From the NCBI GenBank assembly GCA_025716855.1, contig JAIXMQ010000075.1:1-64000 (forward strand): DNA of 64,000 bases, read 5' to 3'. Source of the DNA: Pilaira anomala (Eukaryota > Mucoromycota > Mucoromycetes > Mucorales > Mucoraceae). A model generated the notes under the pieces. The model ran no database searches and was not told the origin of the DNA. It was given only the letters and a program-made list of their open reading frames with translations. Position 1 is the stretch's first letter; the number at the start of each line of letters is the position of its first letter. This document shows, piece after piece, positions 11,121 to 23,704 of this stretch. A program made the translations under genes and the position numbers.

Positions 11121-12598
11121 ATGCCTTCTAATGCTTTATTTAAGACGGGTGCTTCTACATCCGTGTTAGTAGTTGGCATGCTAGTTTCTGGTAAATTTTT
11201 AAAATCCTATTTATCCCAATTATTTTGCATATATAAACACGTCCCCTCTTCTTTTATCTAAATAGGTGTATGTAATACTATTCTAAACAAGTTTCAAGAC
11301 ATGCAATGTGTAGCTAATTGTGAAGACCCTGATCCCAAAAACAGACACTATTTTGAACAACCTATTTGGCAAACGTAAGAAAAAAAAAAGAGAGAACGGG
11401 ATATATATATTTTTTTTTTTAAAAAAAAAGGTTAATTAAAAAAAGAAGAATAGACTTAATATGTTTGTGGGTGAATTTGCTGTTTGGAGCGTGTACTTGT
11501 ATCAAGTTTATAAGAAGAAACAAGATCGTCTCAACCCAATGCCTCCTTCGGCTGTAAATCAATTAGATGCAGCTGCGCTTGTAGATGACGTAGATCAACA
11601 TTTAATTAAAATTCAAGACGAACTTCCTGAATTAACAGGTTGGAAATCATTATTATTTTGGATTCCAACATTATGTGATATGGCAGCTACAACTGTAAGA
11701 TTTTTTTTTTTTAAAAAAAAAAAGATGTGTAAATTTTTAATATTATAACAGGTTATGAATGTTGGTTTGATTTTAACTTCAGCAAGTGTTTATCAAATGC
11801 TGAGAGGAGCTGTAGTGATTTTTACAGGTTTATTTAGTTACTTCTTTTTAAATCGTCGATTACGTGTATTTGAATGGTGGTCATTGATTATGGTTGTAGT
11901 TGGTGTAGCTATTGTTGGTCTTTCGTCTATTTTATTCCCACAAAAGAAACCTGATGCAACTTTAGTTGACGGTGATGATGATAAATTTAATGTAGCTTCT
12001 TTAATAGGTGTAGGTTTAGTTTTGGGTGCTCAATTATTTGCTGCCACTATGTTTGTTGTAGAAGAAAAGATCTTGAGTCGATACAAAGTTACACCATTAA
12101 AAGCTGTAGGTCTTGAGGGCTCATTTGGTTTAATCTCTGTATTAGCTGCTATGCCTATTCTTCACTTCACATTAGGAGAAACACATCCTTCGTTTGATAT
12201 CGTACGTGGTTATCATGATTTCTTTGATAACCCAGTTGTATGGCAAACTGGTTTAGCCATTAGTGTCTCTATTGCTTTTTTCAACTGGTTTGGTCTTTCT
12301 ATTACTTCTGCTATCTCAGCTACTGCAAGAAGTACAATAGATGCATGCAGGTAAATATGTATAATTTTTTTTTTTTTATATATTTTTTATAAACCTGTTT
12401 TTTTTTCTTAAATGTAGAACTTTATTTATCTGGATGGTTTCTCTCTATTTAGGTTGGGAACAATTCTCATGGGTTCAAGTCATTGGTTTTATTGTAATGG
12501 TAACAGGTACATTCTACTTTAATGGTGTACTCAAGTGGCCTTTTGCTGCAGAAGAAGACGAAGAAGAAACTGCACCTCTCTTGTCTCGTGACGACTAA
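11121..12598 (+). CDS. SLC35F6-like DMT-superfamily transporter, 399 aa
   Basis: Five exons: 11121-11190, 11266-11374, 11454-11694, 11752-12350 and 12418-12598, summing to exactly 400 codons with stop and GT/AG junctions throughout. The protein is a multi-span EamA/DMT-type transporter. It has an N-terminal segment VLVVGMLVSG, the family-like QTLNMFVGEF motif, and the block LTSASVYQMLRGAVVIFTGL followed by FFLNRRLRVFEWW, which closely resembles animal SLC35F6. Length also matches SLC35F6 (~370 aa). The C-terminus has an acidic EEDEEET followed by APLLS, a plausible sorting signal. The substrate is unknown; relatives reside in lysosomal or mitochondrial membranes. Introns 2 and 3 contain T-run/A-run pairs. 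Confidence 0.88.
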
Positions 12599-13197
12599 AA
12601 TGTTTATTTGATAAGATATAACCTCCTCTGTTTATATATATATTGCTTTTTACCCTTTTTTTTTATTTGTGTAGTCTTTGTATTGACTTTATTATTTTTA
12701 TTATTTTTATTGTTACTATGTTACTATTCTCTCTCTCTTTCTTTTCTCTTTTAAATAAAAGAAATATCATATCACATGTTCAATTTTAAAAAAGAAGCCC
12801 TAATAATAGAAACAATGGCATGATGATAAATATAAAAGTATGATCCTATAGTTAAAAGCTCTTAACTTTAAATTAGTGGAAAAGAAGTAACATGGATCAT
12901 ATATATCGGTAAGTGTGTTCCTATGTAGAGCTCTTGCTAACTACTAAGTGCATAAATAAATAGATCATTCAGGTAAAACATGAATCTTTGAAAAACAAAT
13001 ATACATTTTTTCTTGACATTTAAATGAACTTTCGGACATACACGGGTTTTATAAGAAAGAAAGAGATGATACATGTATCTATACAGTTTTTATGATTCTT
13101 TGTTTTAAAAAAAAAAGAAATAGTTTTTTGTATACAAGCACTAGGCAAATGTCATAACACTTGTATAAAACGTTTCAAAAATAACTTTATTTTTTAG
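12599..13197. other. Convergent 3' intergenic region
   Basis: Lies between the stop codons of the plus-strand transporter and the minus-strand DUF202 gene. T-rich, with AATAAA-like signals (about 12755). No additional gene seen. Confidence 0.6.
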
Positions 13198-14017
13198 TTA
13201 TTGTTTTTGAGCAAGACTAATAAATACAACGACAAGTGCAATAAAAGTAGCAGAAGAACTCAGAATGACAATACCTCGACTTGCAGGAAAATATCCTTTT
13301 GTCATGGCAGTTTGAGAATGAAAGTATCGAATGATGGCAAATATCAAATAGGCCATACCAATCACCACAAATGTTAGTCCTAACGGTCTACCCATTGTTG
13401 CTAATTCCTCTGCTTTTTTTGGATCTTCAAAAACGTTTTTATCCAAACGAAATAATTGTGTAATGGCTATATATCATATATTATGTGAATAATTTATTTC
13501 ATCTGCCTTCTTTCTGTATGTACTTACCAACACCTATAGAAATAGTGGATAGACTCGTTCTAACCCAAGCGAGATATGTCCGTTCGTTAGCTAAAAATGA
13601 AATAAATAGGTTAAAAAATCATTTTTTTTTTTTTTAAAAAAAAAAGGTTGTTTTATACCTACCAAGATGATCTCTTGCAACTGCAGCGTTGTTTTCTAAA
13701 TATAAAGAGCATGAAAATAAATCAAATATGGATTCAAAAATATTTGAATGAGCTGTTGTTATTGTTGTATGTGGTGGTAAATCTCGATCTTCTTTTTCTT
13801 CATTGGTTGTATCAATTGTGGGACATCTACCGGAAGATGAAAGGTAGCCATCATCTTCTAACTCTCGAATCGATGAAGCTGTGAAAGAAGAACAACGACG
13901 TATAGACAATGAATCTATTGTTTGTCTATACATGGAATCCTTTGATGAATCTGGAAATGCATAGTAATTTTGTCGTGTTTGCAACGTAGATAAAAGTGGT
14001 CTTGATTCGAAACTCAT
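13198..14017 (-). CDS. DUF202-domain membrane protein, 228 aa
   Basis: Exons are 14017-13663, 13590-13528 and 13466-13198 (355+63+269 nt, 229 codons with stop). The first ~105 residues are Ser-rich and likely cytosolic (SFESRPLLSTL, RRCSSFTASS). The conserved part starts at VARDHLANERTYLAWVRTS, the hallmark of DUF202 (PF02656), with helices in STISIGVAITQLF, PLGLTFVVIGMAYLIFAII and a C-terminal GIVILSSSATFIALVVVFI. The family is related to the small membrane domain of Vtc1 and bacterial YidH; its molecular role is not established. The first intron contains a T13/A11 run pair. The upstream gap is shared with RPS2. Confidence 0.87.
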
Positions 14018-15381
14018 TATATATACAAAAAAGAGAAAAGAAGAAAAAAATTTGGTAAATGCAATAAATAAAATATTTATACTGTAGAACAACAAAAAAC
14101 TTTATTTAGAAAGGAGTTCTAATTATATCACTCTTTCTTCTTTTGTGATCTCCACTTAACAAAATGAAAAACAAACTTTAAAAATTTACGGATTCTAAGT
14201 ATTATTGTTACACTGTTTGATGTACCTGATTACTTATTAATTGTTACAAACCCTATTGTTTCAATAAGCCGAAATCCCACTTTTTGAAATAAATGTATCG
14301 GTAAAAAAAGGTCTATGCTTCATTGGTTTATGTACAGAGTTTTTTTTTTTTCTGTCTTTTTCAGTGTGTTGCTGCAAGAACGGAAACATCTGTTTTAGGC
14401 ATCCTCTTTACTATACAGGTTCTTTTTTATATTGACTTCAAAAGGAAATTTGGTAGAATTTATAGATATATAATCAGGTACAACTCTGAAATTTTAACCA
14501 AGAAAGAAAAATATCTGTTATGAGAGGATATGGCGAATATTAGCACTTTTGTGTCGTACATTCTGCATTGTATTTATAGTAAAATAACAGTTTTATGTCT
14601 TATCACCAAGGAATTACGCCATTCCTTTATAAAAGTGAACACAAGACGCAAGTTAAGATTTGAATTTTGCCAAATTAAGCTTTTAATTACAACAATAATA
14701 AAACTCCTCTTTTCACACTTCCAATTTTCTTTTCTATGTTACAGAATTACTTTTTTAATGTATTAGTTCATAATCTATAAGTTCAATATAAGTTCCACAA
14801 TTACTATTAAGTTTATAACAAATGCATTATCCAGCCGCAAAAGAGATTGCAAAAAAAAACACGCGCACGTGTATTGCCTATAAGTCGATCATTTCGTTAC
14901 TTTTTGATCGGTAACTGATTTTTCTTGAGTAACAAAAAGTATATACATTTTACAGCGTATACTTTCTGCCAGATTCAGTTAATAAAATATATCTTTATTT
15001 TTAAAATAATAGAATAGACTGAAAAATTCTCTTCTATATTATATACTTGTTTATTTTTATTTTCTTCCTTCTCCTTCTAACTATCGGCACAATACGTTTA
15101 AGAAATGAACAGTGTACTACGAGAAAAAAAAAAACCCGAACTCAACCCTTTTGTTTACATAGTGCGGCGTAAAATTTAAAAAAGTTAATTGAAAAAAAAG
15201 GGGGCAAAACACTAACTGGAAATGTTTGCATCATTATCTATCAAATTCACAAATAAATGTTTTTTCTTTCTTTCAAATGCTACGCTTTTAAATCCACATA
15301 CTCTTTTTTTATCTGCTTCCTGTCATCTTTCTTGTAACAAAAAAAAAAGAAAAAAAGTTCCTCTTGCGTTTCAGTCACGTT

Positions 15382-15392
15382 TCCGGACCGGA
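15382..15392 (-). promoter_or_regulatory. TCCGGTCCGGA element (reverse orientation)
   Basis: Reads TCCGGACCGGA on the plus strand, the exact reverse complement of the copy at 15782. It lies 609 bp upstream of the RPS2 ATG and exactly 400 bp from the second copy. The motif is an inverted repeat of TCCGG around one base. Candidate site for an unknown regulator. Confidence 0.5.
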
Positions 15393-15781
15393 TACTAAGT
15401 AACTGTCTAAGCAGCTGAATCAGTTGTTCTTTTTATTACTGCATATCATCTTACTATAAGGCTGTTTTTTGTTGTATGCAATGTAATTATATTTTATTGA
15501 ATCAAAAAGCAACATTTATTAAAGGGAATGTCAAAATGATTCATTTAAAAAAAAACTGTTATATTTGAAATCCAGCTTCTTTTACAAAAAAGAAAAAGTG
15601 TTTAATGTACAAATGTACTAGTATTTTGATCTCCCATTTAAGCACCATATACTTCAAGAATTTGTATAGTTAACCTCTACCTTTCATCTAAAGCACAAAC
15701 AAATACAGAAGTTTCTGGGTGTCAAAAAAAAAAAAAAAAAAAAAGACCCGCCAAAAAGAGAGATAGAAAGGGGAAAATACC

Positions 15782-15792
15782 TCCGGTCCGGA
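15782..15792 (+). promoter_or_regulatory. TCCGGTCCGGA element
   Basis: Located ~200 bp upstream of the RPS2 ATG and ~95 bp upstream of the inferred 5' UTR intron donor, so near the expected core promoter. Perfect copy of the 11-mer. Confidence 0.55.
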
Positions 15793-15887
15793 TCCATAAT
15801 TGAAATCCGCTTCAGAAAGTTTTCCCTCTAAAATACGATGCAAGATTGCAAAGATACATAGATTCTTTCTTCATTGATAATTATAAA

Positions 15888-15989
15888 GTGAGTAACCCAT
15901 ACATCAGGATGAAAACAACATACACACAAAAAGGAAAACTCGATATTAACGGATGGATGTTATTTTTTTTATTTTCAATGAATCAATAG
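15888..15989 (+). other. Putative 5' UTR intron of RPS2
   Basis: A consensus donor GTGAGT (15888) and a CAATAG acceptor ending one base before the ATG would define a 102-nt intron like the coding introns. Leader introns are common in ribosomal protein genes. This is inferred from signals only, with no transcript evidence. Confidence 0.35.
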
Positions 15990-15990
15990 T

Positions 15991-16934
15991 ATGGCCGACT
16001 CAGCTTCAGCCGGTGCTTCTCGTGGTAAGAACTTAATGTCAATACATATAAAAAAATTGTTTCGACATGTTAAAAACTTACATAATATTTTTTTTTTCTC
16101 ATTTCAATAGGTCGCGGTGGATTCGGACGTGGTCGTGGTGGACCTCGTGGACGTGGTGGTAAGAATGAACGAAAATGATAGACTTTTTTCTTTTATAATA
16201 GTTGGAATGACGAAAAACTTATATAACATGTTAAAATAATAGGTCGTGGACGTCGTGGTGAGGAAAAGAACGAATGGGTTCCCGTTACCAAGCTTGGTCG
16301 TCTCGTCAAGGCTAACAAGATTAAGTCTATCGAAGAAATCTATCTCTTCTCTCTTCCTATCAAGGAGTATCAAATTGTTGATTTCTTCCTTCCCAAGCTT
16401 ACTGATCAAGTCATGAAGATCATGCCTGTTCAAAAGCAAACCACTGCCGGTCAACGTACTCGTTTCAAGGCTTTCGTTGTCATTGGTGACGAAAATGGTC
16501 ATGTTGGTTTGGGTGTCAAGTGTGCTAAGGAAGTTGCTACTGCTATTCGTGGTGGTATCATCCTTGCCAAGCTCGCCATTATCCCCGTTCGTCGTGGTTA
16601 TTGGGGTTCCAACCTTGGTGAGCCTCACACCGTTCCCTGTAAGGTAACTGGTCGTTGTGGTTCCGTCCTTGCTCGTTTGGTTCCTGCTCCCCGTGGTACT
16701 GGTATCGTTGCCTCTCCCACTGCCAAGAAGGTTCTCCAATTGGCTGGTGTCACCGATTGTTATACCACCTCTCGTGGTTCTACCCGTACTCTCGGTAACT
16801 TCGTTAAGGCTACCTTCGCTGCCATCGGTAACACTTACGGTTTCTTGACCCCCGATCTCTGGGAAGAGTCTGAATTCTCCAAGGGTCCTTACCAAGAGTT
16901 CTCTGACTTCCTTGCTCAAAAGCAAAGAAAGTAA
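15991..16934 (+). CDS. 40S ribosomal protein S2 (uS5), 257 aa
   Basis: Exons 15991-16024, 16111-16158 and 16243-16934 (34+48+692 nt = 258 codons). The N-terminus [15 protein letters not shown] leads into an RGG-rich segment ([18 protein letters not shown]), typical of eukaryotic S2 and an arginine-methylation target. Both introns interrupt glycine codons of this segment. The S5 core follows ([49 protein letters not shown]) and the protein ends in QKQRK. Length matches the family. Codon use is shifted to C-ending codons relative to neighbours, as expected for a highly expressed gene, and this creates a long but meaningless antisense frame. Confidence 0.97.
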
Positions 16935-17095
16935 ATTTCTCTCTTTTAAAAAAATTAATCTTTTTTTTTGGAAGTAGTGATATAATTATTATTAAAAACA
17001 AATAAATTTACTTTTATCAATTTGTAATAAATATCATGAACTATATTTAATATTTGTAGTTTTGATTATTATTATTATTAAACAAAATTTATTTT

Positions 17096-20000
17096 TTAGT
17101 ATGGAATACCGTTTGTTAACTTTTGGAAGTAATCGTATAAAACAGTACGTTGGTTAGTAAATGAATCTTTGATACGCATCAACATAAAGTCAGCAGCTAC
17201 TCTATCGGATTTATCTACTTGGAATCTTGTACGCATACGTTTAATCGTTTCACCCTTAAAACAAGGTAAACCAGATTGAAGCATCAAAGAAACAAGTTGC
17301 ATGATTAATTCAGCATAAGGACGAGCAGCAAGATAAGCCTTGATAACAAGTTCAGAGAATTGTTTAAATGCTTGTTCTTCTGAACCACCACCCATCACTT
17401 GAATCATTTCATTTGTCAACTTGAAAGGTGAATTTTCAAGAATACCACCACCAGGTGCAATATCAAAGATAAAACCAAAATCAATATGAATGATATGACC
17501 ATCATCATCCAACATAATGTTACCATTATGACGATCCTTGATTTGTAACAAGTATGAAATAACAGAGTACGCTGCAACACTTTGAACAAAATTGATACGA
17601 GCACGTTGGAAATGAATGGATTCAGGTCCACCATATTTCGCTACGAAATAATCATATAAACTATTCACCTTTTCACGACCCAATTGATCACGAGAAATTG
17701 ATCTAGGAATGACATCAATCACACCACGACCAGGTGCTGTAGCTACAACACGGTAAGGATAAACATATAAATCAAGTCCAATACTCGTAAAGATATTCTT
17801 GAAAACTGCAATCAACTGAAGTGCCAATACATCTTGACGACAATCATCACCGACCTTGAAAATAGCTCCTTGCCAAATTTGCATTGTACGTTTACGTACT
17901 TCAATTTCATCCGATGCTAAAATAAGTGCCTTACTCATTTCATCTACATCTTCTTCTTCCTTTTCAATCAAGAAAGATGCCATAAAAGGAGCCTTCGCAT
18001 GACTCTGTAAAGGTCTACCAGAGGATCGATTGATATCTACAACATGACCTTCAGGATTACTAGGAAGATAGACACCTACATCGACCTTGATCTTTGAAAG
18101 TTCTTCATCTAATCGTTTCTTTTGCAAAGGTTTCTTTTCATTCTGTCCAAACTTGATATATTCTTTCAAATAACCAGAAATAGCCGTTACATCACCAAAG
18201 AACTTGAACTCACGTTCATAGAAAGCTCGGTCTTCACCAGTAAAGGATGCAACCAAAGTATCAATAATCTTTTCTAAAGTAGGCTTAAGTGAATCGGGTT
18301 TAATACATTCCTTATCTGCATCCACAAAGAAATTAGCCTTCATGTTCCAAATGATTTGATGAGCAAATAATTGTGAAGTTTGTCCAGCTTCCAAGATATA
18401 CTTTTCAACATATCCCAAGTCATCATAACGTAATGCTTGCACAATTTGAGGAACGTAAAAGAAAACGGTATCGATAGGATGATACTCAAGACTACGCATA
18501 GCATATTGCAAAATCAAGGGATGGTTTCCATAAGCAGGTAAGAAATAACTAGCCGCCGTAATAGCAGGCACTGGTGCCCAGTATTGAAGATACTTCAAAT
18601 CTAATTTAGCTGTAGGTGATAATCCTTCACCTAATAAAATCACAAGCGCTTCAGGTACATCAACTACATCCAAAGAATTATTAGCAATCAAACGATGTAA
18701 TTCTCTCTTCACAATAGGTTGAACGAATCTCGAATCCATCTGCACTGCTAATTTAGGTGATACGCTCCAAGCGAAACGAATTGTTTCTTTCCAAGATTCA
18801 TCTGTCACCATGGATCGTTCAGTCGCTCCACTGAAACTGATCGGATTACCTGCACCGACTGTGTTGAGTGGGTTACTCCAGACTGAGAGCTTCGCTAATT
18901 CACTTTCAATAAATAATAATAAAAGCTTATGAGCACTCTTGTGTTGTTTCATCACATCATCCTTTGTCTTGTCTTTTAAGAACATGTAATGACCAGCTGT
19001 CATCTTGGGATTCGCGCTCTTGATAGAACTACAGGTAACTAAATAACTAAGCGAAGGTGCATCAGCAACAACTGCATTGTAAAAGTCCAACATTAACTTA
19101 TGTTCCATTAATGCTAAGCTTTTACGTGCTCCGTAATGCCATTTAGGTGTTTGAGAGAACCAGTCAAATGCAGCATCATAAACCAAAGAACGAAGCTTGT
19201 ATTCAGCCAAAGCCTCTAAGCGAGTAGACTGAAGTACCTTTAAACCCAATCGAAGAAGAGAAAATCTAGCATATCTAGCAAGGGAATGGGTACTCATCAT
19301 ATTTGCATTTTGGAAAGAATCTTGGAGTAAGCGAATAAACATATTGACCAAGTGTTTGCTTCTATGACGGATAGCATAGAATCGACTGCTCAAGAACTTG
19401 ATCCAGCTAATGTGAGGCGTGAATAAGAACGTAGCGATACGATGATTACTGTCACGTATGGCCTTATCCGAAGGAGCATAAGTCATTTTGGTAACAAATG
19501 GATGTTTTACGTTAAGAATAGGAGAGAATAAACCTTTACGATGACGTTGAGCCCAGCTCCACATACTCATCATTTCAATCATCAACTTGTTTTCAATTTC
19601 AGGACGTTCAACAAGCATCCAATTCCAAACGGTTGTACCAATATCAAGTGATTCAGGTGTAAACATCAATACAGGAATATGTACTAAATGACGAATAATA
19701 TCTGCATTGATCTTGGGTAAAGCAATAGCATAACCTGCAGAACGATGCATGATACGATACAAACGATCTACAGGAACCGACTTGTGGTTATGAATATCAT
19801 CCGTAAGTCCCTTCAAGTTTTCAAGAACAAAAGGTATTTGATCAGATAATGTGTTTCCTTCTGTCGAATCCTCCGCTTTAGCACGAAGTCCAATCAAATA
19901 TTCCATACCGCTGATTTCACCAGAATAGAATTGTCTGGATCGGAAACTGCCAATAAAGTTGGACGATTCGTCAGGGAAGAGAGAGGGTACCTTGGGAACA

Positions 20001-23000
20001 AAGTCAATAGAGAGTTCATTTTTAGATGTTGTCTTGCCCATTTCAAGTGCTAAAGATCGACCCATATGTACAACATCCGTAAGTCCGTCAGGTGAGAATC
20101 GATTGAATTCAACAAGATAATCTTGAAGTAAACCGGAAACTTCTACAGGAGCACGCACAAGGCCTACTTGAAGCCATTTACGTGCACTTTCGTATAGACG
20201 TGTGCAAAGTTCTCTACGATAAGCGTAAGAGTCCCCAAGTTCAATTGTAACATTTACTCGGGTAGAAGTGAAATGGAAAATAGGTGAATACTAAAATGAT
20301 TAAAAGTTAGAATTTTCATCCATCAAGACCATATATATATATATATATATGTATACCTCATCACGGTATTCAGCTTCACAACCAAGCCAGGCTAATTGAA
20401 CTAATTCAAGCAACAATGTAACCAAATGACCATCGGTAAACACTTGAGCAAAAGAAGCTACGATTTTTTCAATCGTTTTGACAGCCATCAAATGCACCTT
20501 CTTGCGTTTATGACAACATAATTCCAAAAGAGCAGCAGTTTGTGTACGCAAACTAATATCAAGATTTTGACTTAATGCCTTGATAGAAGCGTCCTTTACA
20601 AACGCATGAGAGACACGATCCGCAATCGTTTCAAGACAATTGACAAGTGAGCTAGCATTGACACCATCATTCATAAAATAACGAAGAATATAAGAACAAT
20701 CACCGATTCGACTCCGCATCATTTCAACATGATAAACACTTAATGCAAAAATAACTTGAGCAAAAGAAAAGTTCTTGATGTCATAAGCAAGAGAGGGTAA
20801 GAAATTCGTAAGCTTTTGACGCATGGGGATTAAACCATTATCTGCAACACTGCTGGCACGTAAAACTGAGTTATGTTCAAGGTCACTTTCGAGGTAATTC
20901 GTGGTACTTTCAATGACAAGCACAGGTGTCTTTTTCGCTATTTGTAACATGGCGGGATGCCATTCACGGATCCACATGGATTCGGTGACAAAGCCAAATA
21001 GAACACAGTGGAACCATACGTTACGGAAAAGAGATACTGTTTCCTCGCTAGGTGAAAGATGAGGGTTGAAATCCTCATGTTCTAATAATGTACTGATGAC
21101 AGGTAAAAGCATACCAAGCTTGGATTGTAAAGGATATTCGTGTTCCTTCTTGTTTTTCGTCATGGATCTTTGAATTGAATTACCATTATCAATGAACAAA
21201 CCTAAAAGACTGTTGAGATAAAGTGAATAATATTCAGGACGAGATGATAATCGTTTAGCTAAACTTGATTGTGCAGTTAAAATCTAGGATGTAACAGCTG
21301 TTAAAAAAAAAAAAAAAAAATTATGCTTAAAATTCAATCGAATAGGACTTACAGCAGTGTTTAACAAGTTGTTCTCGCTGTAGAGTGCTTCACGACTAAA
21401 TGTAGAAAGTAAAGCAATAATTTCGCAATAAGTTTCTAAAGGACTGACAAGAGCAAGGTCAACTAATTTCATAGTCAAGGATGCAGTAGCAGCAGGTGAT
21501 AACATCTTTCGACGAAGTGCTAACATAGAGAAGGCTTGAGAAATAATCTAAAAATTATACATATCAAATTAGTATACATATTCAATGATATCTCTCTCTC
21601 AAAAAAAAAAAAAAAAAAAAATTGAATCACTCACTTGTTCGTCTTTTAAATAGACTGCAATACCAACAATAGCAGACAATACATTCGTAGAAACTTGTTG
21701 TTTTTGCTTTTCACTTAATTGTTCTAAAGCGGGTACACCATGAATGGAAGTTGCATTAGCGTAAACATGGCTACCATTTTCACCTTCGTTACCAGTGTAA
21801 CGTGTAATTTCATTCAAAAGTGCATAAACAGTAGAGATAGCAGCTTGAGAAACTTGTGCTTGAGGTTTAGTCTATTCAAAAAAAAAGTTTGAAAAAGCCC
21901 TTTTTTTTTTTTTTATTTCTTCTTATTCTTCTTACCTGAACGCATTGAGCCAATCGAACAATTGCATATTGTTGAACACTCACTGCTTCTGTTGATTCTT
22001 CAGTTTGAAGTTCAAATACAGGTGATGGTGTTGCTAAAAATCTACAAATGGTATTTGTCATACTAGGATTCAAGTGTACAAAACTATTTTAGGTAGGTTA
22101 GCATGAATTATCTTCCCAAAAAAAAAAAAATGATGCAAATGACTTACTTTACGGCAAGTAATACAGCAGCATCTAAAGAAGCAACGTGTACCCAAGAATC
22201 GGCCACGTGTGGCACATTGAAGAGACATTCAGTAATATGATCGACTAAAGCATGGTCTACTTCATGCATATAAACTGATGACAACGCTGCCACATGCTAT
22301 TAAAAATAATTAGAAACAATCAATTTAAAAAAAAAATGAATGCAATAATTTACCAAACTGGTACCCATAATCTCTTGCATGTAAGCATGAGGATCCCATT
22401 TTTTGCCTTCTTGAGTGCTTTTCTCAGCAAATCGATGAATATCTTCATAGTAACCGAGACTAAGCGCATAGACATACTTTAAGCTCTTTTTTAACGATTC
22501 ATCTCTTTCATTTTCCTTTTGAACTTTATCGGCCGTATCTTGCATAAGAACAATCCATGATGATTCAATATCTTGAGGTAAATATAATTTAGAAAATCGA
22601 TTTGTAGGGACAATAATAGGTGTCTCTGTTTCAACTGTTGGTTCGGTATGAGCAAGAACACGAGCCAAGACATTTCTCAACACAACTAATAAATCATGGA
22701 TAACACGGTTTGAACTAAGTGGTACTCCATCATCTGAATAACGACTTATAATACGACGACTATAAGCCCCTGGCTCAGCGTCTTTGAGACAACTGTTGAT
22801 AGAAATACGAACAATATCTAATGTATCGTCTCGAACTAAAGGTTGTGCATTTTGACAAAGTGCTAATAATTGTCTAGGTTTATAAAGGAATGGTGATAAT
22901 TGAAGTGCTCTGGAAAGACCAGCCAAAGAAGGAAGAACAAAAGTGACAGTGAATTCAACTGAAATCGCTTTATTAATTAACGTATTTTTTTTTTCTCTCG

Positions 23001-23704
23001 TTTCTTTACATGCATACGTACCATTTTCTGACATGAGTTGAATAATAAATCTACCATAATTCCATAAAGTATCCACAATTGTATCGTAATGTTCAGGTTG
23101 TTTATCTGCAATTTCTAAAAGACCTGCAACTAGACTATAGGTGATGGTATCGGATGGAGGAGGGCCTATAATTCGAGGAAGGAAGAGATCAGATTTGTAT
23201 ATGTTTAATATGAATTCATTTTTTATTTTATTTTTTTTACCATTCAAGATAACAGGTTTCCAATTAAATGCAGGTAAATGTCTAACATAAGATAATAATC
23301 GAGGTAAAAGTTCCAATTGATTCTCTGGTTTAGCCTTGACTGCATAATTAACGAGAGCAGCAATTGTTTGTTGACTTCGAAGAGTCTATTCAATTTATCA
23401 TAATGAATTAATAAATTTTATATAGTCGGGCTGTTTTTTTTTTTTTTTTTCTGTTACCATAGCGCCAAGTTCAGGGGCATCACTTCTAGTAAGAATATCT
23501 GTTCCTTCGTTGATTGGAACAACAGGGCACCTATTTACTAATTTTTGAATTTCGTCAGAAGAAGCTTTTGCTCGAGAATCGGCAAGCACTTCTGCTAATC
23601 CCATAAGGATCTTTGAATGCAAATCGAGATGAAGACTATTTAAACAATAAAGGTTTAAGTCAAAATAATTATTCTATTTAAATAACAAGTATTTACTCAT
23701 TCAT
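17096..23704 (-). CDS. Phosphatidylinositol 4-kinase III alpha, Stt4 homologue, 1976 aa
   Basis: Eleven exons: 23704-23697, 23635-23458, 23385-23241, 23165-23022, 22958-22354, 22296-22148, 22083-21936, 21871-21635, 21547-21353, 21283-20357 and 20290-17096. Phases close exactly to 1977 codons. Exon 1 is only 8 nt (ATGAATGA). The large last exon holds the PIK accessory and kinase domains: GDDCRQD near the ATP site, catalytic DRHNGN at 1831-1836 and DFG at 1849-1851, ending FQKLTNGIPY. Size agrees with yeast Stt4 (1900 aa) and animal PI4KA. The enzyme makes PI4P at the plasma membrane, with scaffold proteins (Efr3/Ypp1 in yeast, not in this window). Internal splice sites are inferred from sequence, but the perfect frame supports them. 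Several introns contain poly-A or poly-T runs. Confidence 0.95.

Larger units (their letters stand above)
14018..15990. promoter_or_regulatory. Divergent intergenic region, DUF202 gene / RPS2
   Basis: A 1.97-kb AT-rich gap. Short plus-strand frames (14323-14766) are unsupported, although a good acceptor (CTGTCTTTTTCAG, ending 14363) precedes an 18-codon exon-like stretch. Two exact TCCGG(T/A)CCGGA elements lie at 15382-15392 and 15782-15792. A plausible 5' UTR intron runs from a GTGAGT donor at 15888 to an AG at 15989, directly before the RPS2 start. Confidence 0.5.

Noticed and set aside
14323..14766. Small plus-strand frames with a good acceptor-like site
   Set aside because: The stretch after the acceptor is short and no partner exon or domain was found.
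16104..16925. 273-codon antisense frame over RPS2
   Set aside because: It arises from the biased codon use of a highly expressed gene. Composition is Thr/Gly/Asn-rich with no domain, and it lies opposite a certain ribosomal protein gene.
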